Positions 1 through 5,133 of a stretch of DNA of 5,133 nt are shown piece by piece. The notes under the pieces are model-generated. The model searched no databases, was not told the DNA's origin, and was given only the letters and a program-made list of their open reading frames with translations. Where the stretch lies: the NCBI GenBank assembly GCA_012512995.1, contig JAAZDA010000011.1:1-5133 (forward strand), in the 5' to 3' direction. The DNA comes from Clostridiales bacterium. GTDB taxonomy: Bacteria > Bacillota > Clostridia > Lachnospirales > Lachnospiraceae. Positions within the stretch are counted from its first letter, which is position 1. Every line of letters starts with the position of its first letter. Both the position numbers and the translations under genes were made by a program.

Positions 1-1053
1 GCCTATCCCGCCCATCTTGCGCATCTGGCTCATACTGTCAAGGTAATCGTTGAAATCAAACTTTCCCTTTCCGGCGCGAGAAGCCATATCACGGCTTTTT
101 GCTTCATCCCCATCACCGATCGAGGCTTTTGCCTTATCGATCAATGTGAGCACATCCCCCATCCCCAGTATTCTTCCAGCCATACGGTCCGGATAGAACT
201 GTTCGAGATCTGAAAGCTTTTCTCCCATGCCGACATAAAGTATCGGCTTACCTGTAACTGCCTTTATGGAGAGAGCTGCACCGCCTCTGGTATCACCGTC
301 GAGCTTTGTAAGAATTACCCCGTCGATACCGACCTTTTCATCGAAAGTTTTAGCGACGTTTACAGCTTCCTGGCCAGTCATTGCATCGACCGTGAGTATG
401 GTCTGATTTACCGTCACAGCTTTCTTTATGTCAGAAAGCTCATTCATCATTTCATCATCTATCTGGAGGCGGCCCGCTGTATCAAGGATCACTACGTCAA
501 AACGATTTTTGCCCGCATGTTCAAGTGCCGCTTTCGCGATATCGGCAGGCCTGTGGTTATCTCCCATCGAGAAGACTTCAGCTCCTACCTTTTCTCCGTT
601 GACCTGCAGCTGTTTTATAGCAGCCGGTCTGTAAACATCAAGTGCTGCAAGTAATGGTTTCTTACCTTTTGTCTTGAGCTTTGCAGCGATCTTCGCGGCT
701 GTAGTTGTTTTGCCGGCGCCCTGAAGGCCCACCATCATTATGACTGTTATAGCACCGCCGGTCTGAAGTGCGATCTCTACGGTCTCAGAGCCCATCAGAG
801 ATGTGAGTTCTTCATTGACTATCTTAATTACTGACTGAGCGGGATTGAGGCCGTTCATAACTTCCGAGCCGATAGCTTTTTCTTCAACAGAAGATGTGAA
901 CTGTTTGACTACCTTATAGTTGACATCAGCCTCGAGCAAAGCCATTCTGACTTCCTTAAGTGCCGTTTTTACGTCATCTTCGGAAAGTTTTCCTTTGCCG
1001 CGGAGCTTAGCGAATGCATTGCTCAGTTTATCTGTAAGACTCTCGAATGCCAT
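1..1053 (-). CDS. ffh: Signal recognition particle protein Ffh (SRP54), 3' end outside window
   Basis: Ffh is the GTPase of the bacterial SRP: it binds signal peptides and the 4.5S/6S RNA through its M domain and docks to FtsY through its NG domain. The visible 351 codons start MAFESLTDKLSNAFAKL and cover the N domain (about 1-88, including ALKEVRMALLEADVNYKVV) and the full G domain. Motifs are G1 GLQGAGKTTTAAKIA (109-123), DVYRPAAIKQLQ (139-150), DTAGRLQ (191-197), TKLDGDTRGGAALS (249-262) and GMGEKLSDLEQFYPDRM. The M domain begins (GMGDVLTLIDKA; FDFNDYLDSMSQMRKMGGIG) and is cut by the window edge before the RNA-binding SGS motif. The ATG overlaps the ylxM stop by one base, with AGAGGA 9 nt upstream. 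Full length should be about 450 residues. Confidence 0.97.
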   Translation of the reverse strand, partial: MAFESLTDKLSNAFAKLRGKGKLSEDDVKTALKEVRMALLEADVNYKVVKQFTSSVEEKAIGSEVMNGLNPAQSVIKIVNEELTSLMGSETVEIALQTGGAITVIMMVGLQGAGKTTTAAKIAAKLKTKGKKPLLAALDVYRPAAIKQLQVNGEKVGAEVFSMGDNHRPADIAKAALEHAGKNRFDVVILDTAGRLQIDDEMMNELSDIKKAVTVNQTILTVDAMTGQEAVNVAKTFDEKVGIDGVILTKLDGDTRGGAALSIKAVTGKPILYVGMGEKLSDLEQFYPDRMAGRILGMGDVLTLIDKAKASIGDGDEAKSRDMASRAGKGKFDFNDYLDSMSQMRKMGGIG

Positions 1054-1400
1054 CAGGCAAGTTCCTCTTTTATCTTTGCTGCAAAGACCCTCAGGTCCTC
1101 ATTGTTGTCATTAAGAGCTGATTTTTCGGCTTCATTACAAAGTTCCTCTATTCTGCCGAATTTCTTCACCAGCATCAGCTTCTTCTCAAATTTCATCAGA
1201 ATACCGGTTGTCCTGCGGACCAGGTCATGGACAGCCTGCTTACTTATTCCTTCTGCTTCAGCTATCTCATTCAGGGAATAGTCATCATACACGACCATCT
1301 CATATATCTTCTGCTGATGCTCTGTGAGGAGCGTCCCATAAAAATCATACAGAAGACCCTGTGTGACTATCTTCTCAGTTTCGTCGGTCAATTCTCCCAA
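1053..1400 (-). CDS. ylxM: YlxM family SRP-operon helix-turn-helix protein
   Basis: YlxM is a small DNA-binding-like protein encoded beside ffh in Firmicutes; work on streptococcal YlxM shows interaction with SRP components, and it is thought to modulate the SRP pathway. The family core is clear: EKIVTQGLLYDFYGTLLTEHQ, then YDDYSLNEIAEAEGISKQAVHDLVRR, a sigma-region-4-like helix-turn-helix, then a charged helical tail. No in-frame ATG exists near the conserved start. I propose the TTG at 1400 (115 residues, normal family length), with GGGTGG 5 nt upstream; the TTG at 1391, directly after GGGAGAA, is the alternative. A longer reading from a TTG at 1505 is rejected because it would translate the promoter and the terminator hairpin. 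The TGA stop shares one base with the ffh ATG (TGATG), so translation is probably coupled. Confidence 0.88.
   Translation of the reverse strand: MGELTDETEKIVTQGLLYDFYGTLLTEHQQKIYEMVVYDDYSLNEIAEAEGISKQAVHDLVRRTTGILMKFEKKLMLVKKFGRIEELCNEAEKSALNDNNEDLRVFAAKIKEELA
1063..1068 (-). promoter_or_regulatory. Ribosome binding site of ffh (AGAGGA)
   Basis: AGAGGA lies inside the last codons of ylxM, 9 nt before the ffh ATG at 1053. Together with the TGATG stop/start overlap it points to coupled translation of YlxM and Ffh. Confidence 0.65.
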
Positions 1401-1405
1401 CTCTG

Positions 1406-1411
1406 CCACCC
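1406..1411 (-). promoter_or_regulatory. Putative ribosome binding site of ylxM (GGGTGG)
   Basis: GGGTGG lies 5 nt before the TTG at 1400, matching the spacing and sequence of the GGTGG site before ftsY. It is a weak Shine-Dalgarno variant, so the start remains uncertain between 1400 and 1391. Confidence 0.4.
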
Positions 1412-1441
1412 GCCATGCTGCTAATATCTTACGCACTTCAT

Positions 1442-1475
1442 AAAAACAGATGTGCCTGATAAAAGACACATCTGT
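1442..1475 (-). terminator. Intrinsic terminator overlapping the ylxM promoter start site
   Basis: Minus-strand bases 1475-1465 (ACAGATGTGTC) pair with 1456-1446 (GGCACATCTGT) over 11 positions with one G-T wobble, leaving an 8-nt loop TTTTATCA. The 3' arm runs into a short T tract (1446-1442). It lies 42 nt after the stop of the GH25-like gene and would end transcripts arriving from smc/ftsY/ilvA. The opposite strand has no T tract after the stem, so it looks one-directional. The short U run makes it moderate in strength or an attenuator. The predicted start of the adjacent promoter falls inside the 5' arm. Confidence 0.7.
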
Positions 1476-1476
1476 T

Positions 1477-1505
1477 ATAATATCCGCACTATGCCGTGCT
1501 GTCAA
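1477..1505 (-). promoter_or_regulatory. Consensus sigma-70/SigA promoter for ylxM-ffh
   Basis: On the minus strand a perfect -35 box TTGACA (1505-1500) is followed by exactly 17 nt and a -10 box TATTAT (1482-1477), one mismatch from TATAAT. It begins 11 nt after the stop of the GH25-like gene and points into ylxM-ffh. The expected transcription start is near 1470, giving a leader of about 70 nt before the proposed ylxM start. It is the only strong promoter-like match I found on the coding strand, though I scanned by eye. The spacer contains a short GCAC-6 nt-GTGC repeat, too short to call an operator. Confidence 0.75.
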
Positions 1506-1516
1506 GTAAAACTTCT

Positions 1517-2617
1517 TTACCTGTCAGGTTCTGTGACATTCAGATCAAGATTTACCCTGCCGTCAATGCCATCTACTTTTCCGCCTGATGAATACTGCCA
1601 ATAAGTGAACCTGTAAGGATAATATATAGAATTTCCCTGATCTGACACCCACTTGACTTCATCCTCAAGTTCAGTGAGATCAAGCATCATTGTATAAGTT
1701 GTTACGGATGCCATGACAACAGGATCATATCCGGCTTCCCTGACTTTATCGATGACGGTGAGCAGCCTCGATGTCCATTGTGATCTGCTCTGTCCTGTTG
1801 TTCTGTCTTCACCGGCCGGCATGGAGACAACAATTGCTACAGGTCCGTCTATGTATTCAATTACTCCATCCAGTTTTTCTATAAGCCAGTCTGCATCATC
1901 CACAGCTTCATCATCACTGTTGCAGAAAAGTCTGTAATACACACCTGTCTTTATTCCGTTTTCAGAAGATCCTGTGATGTTTGTCCTGTACGCAGTGTCG
2001 GCTGTGAGATTTCCATCCTTATCACGACCGCCGATCTTGACAAAACTGAAGTCGACATCATCGGCTGCTACTTTTTCCCAGTCTATCTCTCCTGAATCAC
2101 CGGAAACATCTATCCCCTGACTTGTTTTGACTGATGAATCTGATCCTTTGTACTGCATCCTGCCATCTTCATCCAGTGCAAAATCATCAGCAGTAAATGT
2201 GCTGGTTGCGACATTCTCCTTAATCGGATAGAAATAGTATTTTTCCCCGTTCTTTACCACGAGATCGTCCGGAAACAGGCGTCTCAGCATTGTGGTAGTA
2301 CTCTCTCCTGATTCAAGAGAAGTCTGGATCTGCTGGAGCATACCGGTGCGTTCTTTTGATGCCGACGACTTCCTGGCAGCCTCAACTTCTGAGCTGAGTT
2401 CTTCTTCAGTATAAAGTTTGTCTTTTTCGCCCTCGACAGCATCTATTCTCTCATTGAGAGCAGTCAGATTCTTATTCGCACTGCGAAGCTTAAAAATAAG
2501 AATAACGCAGAGTGCAAGGATTCCCAGGATAATAGCGCACAGGAACAGGATGTTGACCAGATAGCCAGTACGTATTTTGTTTGGATTATCTTTCCCTTTA
2601 TTATCAGATGAACTCAC
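1517..2617 (-). CDS. Membrane-anchored GH25-like protein, probable pseudoenzyme
   Basis: This 366-residue protein has a short polar N-terminus, one membrane segment at about 19-43 and a predicted coiled coil at about 44-85. A linker region with LRRLFPDDLVVKNGEKYYFY (about 111-130) follows, then a GH25 (lysozyme-like, N-acetylmuramidase) domain from about 167 to the end. The topology suggests a type II protein with the GH25 domain outside the cell. GH25 signatures are GIDVSGDSGEIDWEKV (168-183), the FSFVKIGGR strand, GVYYRLF, and the closing WQYSSGGKVDGIDGRVNLD. The family's catalytic D-x-E at the end of a central strand would fall in PVAIVVS (259-265), where V263 and S265 replace the acids; the late VDL is VNL here. 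D170 is kept. I infer that hydrolase activity is absent or greatly reduced and that the domain may bind glycan. The start is a GTG preceded by AGAGG at 7 nt. It follows ilvA by 32 nt with no terminator between. Confidence 0.85.
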   Translation of the reverse strand: MSSSDNKGKDNPNKIRTGYLVNILFLCAIILGILALCVILIFKLRSANKNLTALNERIDAVEGEKDKLYTEEELSSEVEAARKSSASKERTGMLQQIQTSLESGESTTTMLRRLFPDDLVVKNGEKYYFYPIKENVATSTFTADDFALDEDGRMQYKGSDSSVKTSQGIDVSGDSGEIDWEKVAADDVDFSFVKIGGRDKDGNLTADTAYRTNITGSSENGIKTGVYYRLFCNSDDEAVDDADWLIEKLDGVIEYIDGPVAIVVSMPAGEDRTTGQSRSQWTSRLLTVIDKVREAGYDPVVMASVTTYTMMLDLTELEDEVKWVSDQGNSIYYPYRFTYWQYSSGGKVDGIDGRVNLDLNVTEPDR

Positions 2618-2624
2618 GCAGATA

Positions 2625-2629
2625 CCTCT
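2625..2629 (-). promoter_or_regulatory. Ribosome binding site of the GH25-like gene (AGAGG)
   Basis: AGAGG lies in the 32-nt gap after the ilvA stop, 7 nt before the GTG at 2617. It supports the GTG start; the first residues MSSSDNKGKD are a plausible cytoplasmic tail before the membrane segment. Confidence 0.65.
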
Positions 2630-2649
2630 TTGTCACAAAGACAGCTGTT

Positions 2650-3872
2650 TCAGATTTCTGTCTGAACAACATTGGGACGATACCCTTCTTTTTCGAGCGC
2701 AGCCAGGATCTTCTCCTTGTGTTCTGTGCCGAATGCTTCAAGGGTGATCCGAAGTTCCACTGCCGCAGTCCTGTTGATAGAGACGAACTGATTGTGCTCA
2801 AGTCTTATGACATTTCCACCTTCTGATGCTATAACGCCGGAAACACGTGAAAGCTCACCCGGCTTATCAGGCAGAAGAACACTTACTGTGAATATCCTGT
2901 TCCTCAGGATAAGTCCGTGCTGTACAACGGATGACATTGTTATTACATCCATGTTGCCGCCACTGAGCACACATACTACTTTTTTGTCTTTGCAGTCAAT
3001 ATGACGAAGTGCCGCCACTGACAGCAGTCCTGAGTTTTCAACTACCATCTTGTGATTCTCGACCATATCAAGAAATGCCGTGACAAGTTCTTCATCTGCA
3101 ACTGTCACCACATCGTCAAGGTTCTTCTGAAGATACGGGAAAATCTTTGAACCTGGAGTTTTGACAGCTGTGCCATCAGCAATAGTGTTGACAATGGCAG
3201 TGTCATTACCTTTCCTGCCTTGAGTGATTCTGTGAGGCAGGCAGCCCCTTCGGGTTCTACACCGATGACCTGAATATTTGGTTTGAGCAGTTTTGCCAGT
3301 GTGGAAACACCTGTTGCAAGACCGCCTCCGCCGATCGGCACAAGAATAATGTCCGCAAGCGGCAGCTCTTTAATAATCTCCATCGCAATTGTTCCCTGAC
3401 CGGTCGCAACTGTGAGATCATCAAAAGGATGTATGAAGGTGTAGCCTTTTTCCGCAGCCAGCTTCAGTGCGTATTCACATGATTCATCGTAAATATCGCC
3501 AAACAGTATGACCTGCGCACCAAGCGCCTTTGTCCTGTTGACCTTTATGAGAGGAGTCGTCTTAGGCATGACAATGATCGCATTTGCTCCATATGCCTTT
3601 GCCGCATAAGCCACGCCCTGCGCATGGTTTCCTGCAGACGCGGTTATTATTCCCTTATCCCTGTCTTCCTTCGACATGGTTGAGATCTTATAATAGGCAC
3701 CCCTGATCTTATACGCGCCTGTGCGCTGCATGTTCTCTGGTTTAAGATAGACTTTAGCGCCTGTCTGTTCGCTGAAATAATCAGAGAACAAAAGATCTGT
3801 TCTGAGAGTTACCTTGTTCACTGCCTCACATGCTTCCTCAAAAGCAGGAAGTGTCAATGGTTTACTGCTCAT
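2650..3872 (-). pseudogene. ilvA: Threonine ammonia-lyase with C-terminal ACT domain, frameshifted
   Basis: The product is a PLP enzyme that deaminates threonine to 2-oxobutanoate and ammonia, the first step toward isoleucine or a catabolic route. The first frame (from ATG 3872) encodes residues 1-226. It includes the PLP lysine K55 in RTGAYKIRGAYYK, SAGNHAQGVAYAA (79-91) and the phosphate-binding loop PIGGGGLATGV (179-189). After CTG-CCA (ending 3195) homology moves to another frame, resuming at 3192 with VNTIADGTAVKTPG. This frame continues through SGGNMDV and a C-terminal ACT-like domain (RIFTVSVLLPDKPGELSRV onward) to a TGA at 2652-2650. Restoring one base gives about 407 residues, normal for the medium-length ACT-containing form. 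The first frame alone runs on to a stop at 3105 with unrelated residues. Both halves are otherwise well conserved, so this is either a recent mutation or a sequencing/assembly error. The start is set by AGGAGG 9 nt upstream; catabolic versus biosynthetic role cannot be decided here. Confidence 0.88.
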
Positions 3873-4848
3873 CTGTATTTTCCTCCTTATTATCGAACAA
3901 CGCGTCCACAAACTCATCCGGATGGAATCTCTGAAGATCATCCATCTTCTCACCTATCCCTATAAACTTCACTGGGATATCCAGCTCAGATTGGACTGCT
4001 ATTGCAATACCGCCTTTTGCTGTTCCATCCATCTTTGTCAGAATAATGCCAGTAAGGTCTGTCACATCTGCAAACTCACGTGCCTGTGACAGAGCATTCT
4101 GCCCGGTAGTACCGTCAAGTACCACAAGGTTCTCGCGTATTGCCTCAGGATACTCCTTCGTGATTATCCTGTCCATCTTCCGGAGCTCTTCCATGAGGTT
4201 CTTCTTGTTGTGGAGGCGTCCCGCCGTGTCGCACAGAAGAATATCTGTTCTGCGTGCTTTTGCGGCCTGCACTGAATCAAAAATGACACTCGCCGGATCG
4301 GATCCCTCCCTGGCGCTTATCATGTCGACACCAGCGCGTTTTGCCCATTCTGAAAGCTGTTCGCCGGCAGCAGCCCTGAAAGTATCAGCCGCAGCTATCA
4401 GGACCTTTTTGCCCTGCTCCTTATATATCCCTGCGAGCTTTCCTACAGATGTTGTCTTGCCCACACCGTTTACGCCGATCACGAGCACTATGGCAGGGCC
4501 CTTTTCAAAGTCATATGCATGCTCATCGACTGTCATCTGCGCGCGGATATTATCAATAAGAAGCTGCCTGCACTCAGATGTCTCAGTTATGTGCTGTTCG
4601 CTTACCTGTTCCCTCAGTTCACTGAGTATCCTGTCGGTCGCGCTGACCCCGATGTCCCCCATTATCATTGTCTCTTCGAGACCTTCATAGAAATCATCGT
4701 CGATCTTCTGATAATCAGTAAAAACATGATCGAACCCGCCGGCAATGCTGTCACGTGTCTTCGCAAGTCCGGCTCTCAGTCTCGCAAAAAAGCCTTTCTT
4801 TTTGGGAGATTCCAGAGTTTCTTCGTTTTCTTTATTCTCAGTTTCCAT
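3862..4848 (-). CDS. ftsY: SRP receptor FtsY (signal recognition particle-docking GTPase)
   Basis: FtsY is the membrane-associated receptor that docks the SRP-ribosome complex through a GTP-dependent heterodimer with Ffh. The 328-residue protein has a short charged N-terminal segment (1-18), then KKGFFARLRAGLAKTR (about 17-32), a likely lipid-binding helix at the start of the N domain. The NG GTPase domain follows. Visible motifs are G1 GVNGVGKTT (125-133), DTFRAAAGEQL (155-165), DTAGR (207-211), TKMDG (271-275) and the closing GIGEKMDDLQRFHPDEFVDALF. Length is normal for a Gram-positive FtsY with a short A domain. I chose the ATG at 4848 because a GGTGG Shine-Dalgarno-like site lies 5 nt upstream; the in-frame TTG at 4884 would overlap smc and adds no conserved residues. 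The TAA stop overlaps the ilvA start by 11 nt. TKMDG rather than TKLDG and the RFHPDEF ending separate it from Ffh. Confidence 0.97.
   Translation of the reverse strand: METENKENEETLESPKKKGFFARLRAGLAKTRDSIAGGFDHVFTDYQKIDDDFYEGLEETMIMGDIGVSATDRILSELREQVSEQHITETSECRQLLIDNIRAQMTVDEHAYDFEKGPAIVLVIGVNGVGKTTSVGKLAGIYKEQGKKVLIAAADTFRAAAGEQLSEWAKRAGVDMISAREGSDPASVIFDSVQAAKARRTDILLCDTAGRLHNKKNLMEELRKMDRIITKEYPEAIRENLVVLDGTTGQNALSQAREFADVTDLTGIILTKMDGTAKGGIAIAVQSELDIPVKFIGIGEKMDDLQRFHPDEFVDALFDNKEENTDEQ
3882..3887 (-). promoter_or_regulatory. Ribosome binding site of ilvA (AGGAGG)
   Basis: A perfect AGGAGG lies inside the last codons of ftsY, 9 nt before the ATG at 3872. It fixes the threonine ammonia-lyase start 11 nt upstream of the ftsY stop end and rules out a start further upstream at 3953, where the added residues are a shadow of ftsY. 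Confidence 0.8.
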
Positions 4849-4853
4849 TTTTA

Positions 4854-4858
4854 CCACC
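4854..4858 (-). promoter_or_regulatory. Ribosome binding site of ftsY (GGTGG)
   Basis: On the minus strand, GGTGG sits 5 nt before the ATG at 4848, in the 13-nt gap after the smc stop. It is a non-canonical variant of GGAGG, but its position decides the ftsY start over the upstream TTG at 4884. A very similar GGGTGG with the same 5-nt spacing precedes the proposed ylxM start. Confidence 0.55.
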
Positions 4859-4861
4859 AAA

Positions 4862-5133
4862 TCAGTTCGTAAGTTCTTTATCAATAAGATTTACACTAAC
4901 AAGTGTCGATACACCCTTTTCCTGCATTGTAATACCATACAGGCGATCCGCTCTGTCCATAGTTCCCCGTCGGTGAGTTATGACAATAAACTGTGTGTGA
5001 TCAGAGAGTTTTCTCAGGTAATCAGCAAATCGTCCAACATTGCTCTCGTCGAGCGCCGCCTCTATCTCGTCCAGAAGACAGAACGGAGATGGCTTGAGGT
5101 TCTGTATTGCAAAAAGGAGTGCAATAGCTGTCA
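4862..5133 (-). CDS. smc: Chromosome segregation protein SMC, C-terminal end (partial)
   Basis: This is the last 89 residues of an SMC ATPase; the gene runs off the right edge of the window and ends at a TGA at 4864-4862. SMC proteins form long coiled-coil dimers that organise and segregate the chromosome, and the N- and C-terminal ends fold together into an ABC-type ATPase head. The visible part begins with TAIALLFAIQ. The Walker B/D-loop segment is FCLLDEIEAALDESNVGRF, with the acidic D-E pair expected for magnesium binding and catalysis. The H-loop (switch) segment FIVITHRRGTM follows, and the final strands read LYGITMQEKGVSTLVSV. These elements are intact and in the right order, so the end of the gene looks functional. 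ftsY starts 13 nt downstream, which suggests co-transcription. The promoter and the rest of the protein lie outside the window. Confidence 0.95.
   Translation of the reverse strand, partial: TAIALLFAIQNLKPSPFCLLDEIEAALDESNVGRFADYLRKLSDHTQFIVITHRRGTMDRADRLYGITMQEKGVSTLVSVNLIDKELTN

Noticed and set aside
1486..1499. GCAC-6 nt-GTGC palindrome within the ylxM promoter spacer as an operator
   Set aside because: Four-base arms are too short to support a regulator site without comparative data.
1401..1505. N-terminal extension of YlxM by 35 residues, starting at TTG 1505
   Set aside because: It would translate the -35 box, the -10 box and the terminator hairpin; the residues show no family similarity and there is no ribosome binding site before 1505.
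3161..3193. Two TTGACA hexamers on the plus strand inside ilvA (3161-3166 and 3188-3193) as possible antisense promoters
   Set aside because: Neither has a TATAAT-like box 16-18 nt downstream.
3190..3206. Small inverted repeat TGACA-7 nt-TGTCA at the ilvA frameshift
   Set aside because: Five-base arms are expected by chance and do not form a convincing frameshift-stimulating structure; no slippery heptamer lies before it.
3873..3953. Upstream start for the threonine ammonia-lyase at 3953
   Set aside because: The added 27 residues are out-of-frame ftsY sequence; AGGAGG at the right distance marks the ATG at 3872.
4046..4690. Plus-strand open frame of 214 codons opposite ftsY
   Set aside because: Its translation is serine/alanine/proline-rich low-complexity typical of an antisense shadow, and it lies fully opposite a strongly conserved gene.
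1..4848. Similarity between ffh and ftsY regions (GxxGxGKTT, DTAGR, TKxDG) as a repeat
   Set aside because: This is the known ancient paralogy of the two SRP GTPases at protein level, not a DNA repeat.
4849..4884. 12-residue extension of FtsY from TTG 4884
   Set aside because: It overlaps the smc 3' end, has no good ribosome binding site, and the ATG at 4848 has GGTGG at 5 nt.

Overview
The window is a tightly packed, entirely minus-strand gene cluster from the bacterial signal recognition particle (SRP) / chromosome-segregation neighbourhood. In transcription order (right to left) it reads: 3' end of smc, ftsY, a threonine ammonia-lyase gene (ilvA type) with one frameshift, a membrane-anchored GH25-like protein, ylxM, and the first 351 codons of ffh. 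The smc-ftsY-ylxM-ffh order is characteristic of Firmicutes. The moderate GC content, the protein sequences (for example the YlxM start region and the Ffh 'VFSMGDNH' stretch) and the Shine-Dalgarno signals suggest a Clostridia member, probably Lachnospiraceae-like. That placement is from memory of the families, not from a search. Region by region: positions 4862-5133 hold the C-terminal ATPase half-motifs of SMC. FtsY, the SRP receptor, follows after 13 nt (4848-3862). The threonine ammonia-lyase overlaps the ftsY stop by 11 nt (3872-2650); its reading frame breaks once near 3193, although both halves are otherwise well conserved. After 32 nt comes a 366-residue type II membrane protein (2617-1517) with a GH25 lysozyme fold whose catalytic DxE pair appears to be lost. 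Only 11 nt after its stop begins a consensus promoter (TTGACA, 17 nt, TATTAT), directly followed by a stem-loop with a T tract that looks like an intrinsic terminator. ylxM (about 1400-1053) and ffh (from 1053) then form a translationally coupled pair with a 1-nt stop/start overlap. Functionally, FtsY, YlxM and Ffh are the protein components of co-translational membrane targeting, with YlxM a small helix-turn-helix partner of the SRP operon. SMC is a chromosome organiser that commonly sits beside ftsY. The two genes inserted between ftsY and ylxM (amino-acid catabolism/isoleucine precursor supply and a cell-surface GH25-like protein) have no evident SRP role. The promoter/terminator module placed exactly after them would separate the upstream transcript from ylxM-ffh. 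There is no gene-free stretch longer than about 120 bases, and I saw no RNA genes, mobile elements, CRISPR arrays or long repeats. No obviously new multi-gene system is present. The most notable points are the GH25 pseudoenzyme, the nested promoter-terminator, and the frameshifted ilvA.
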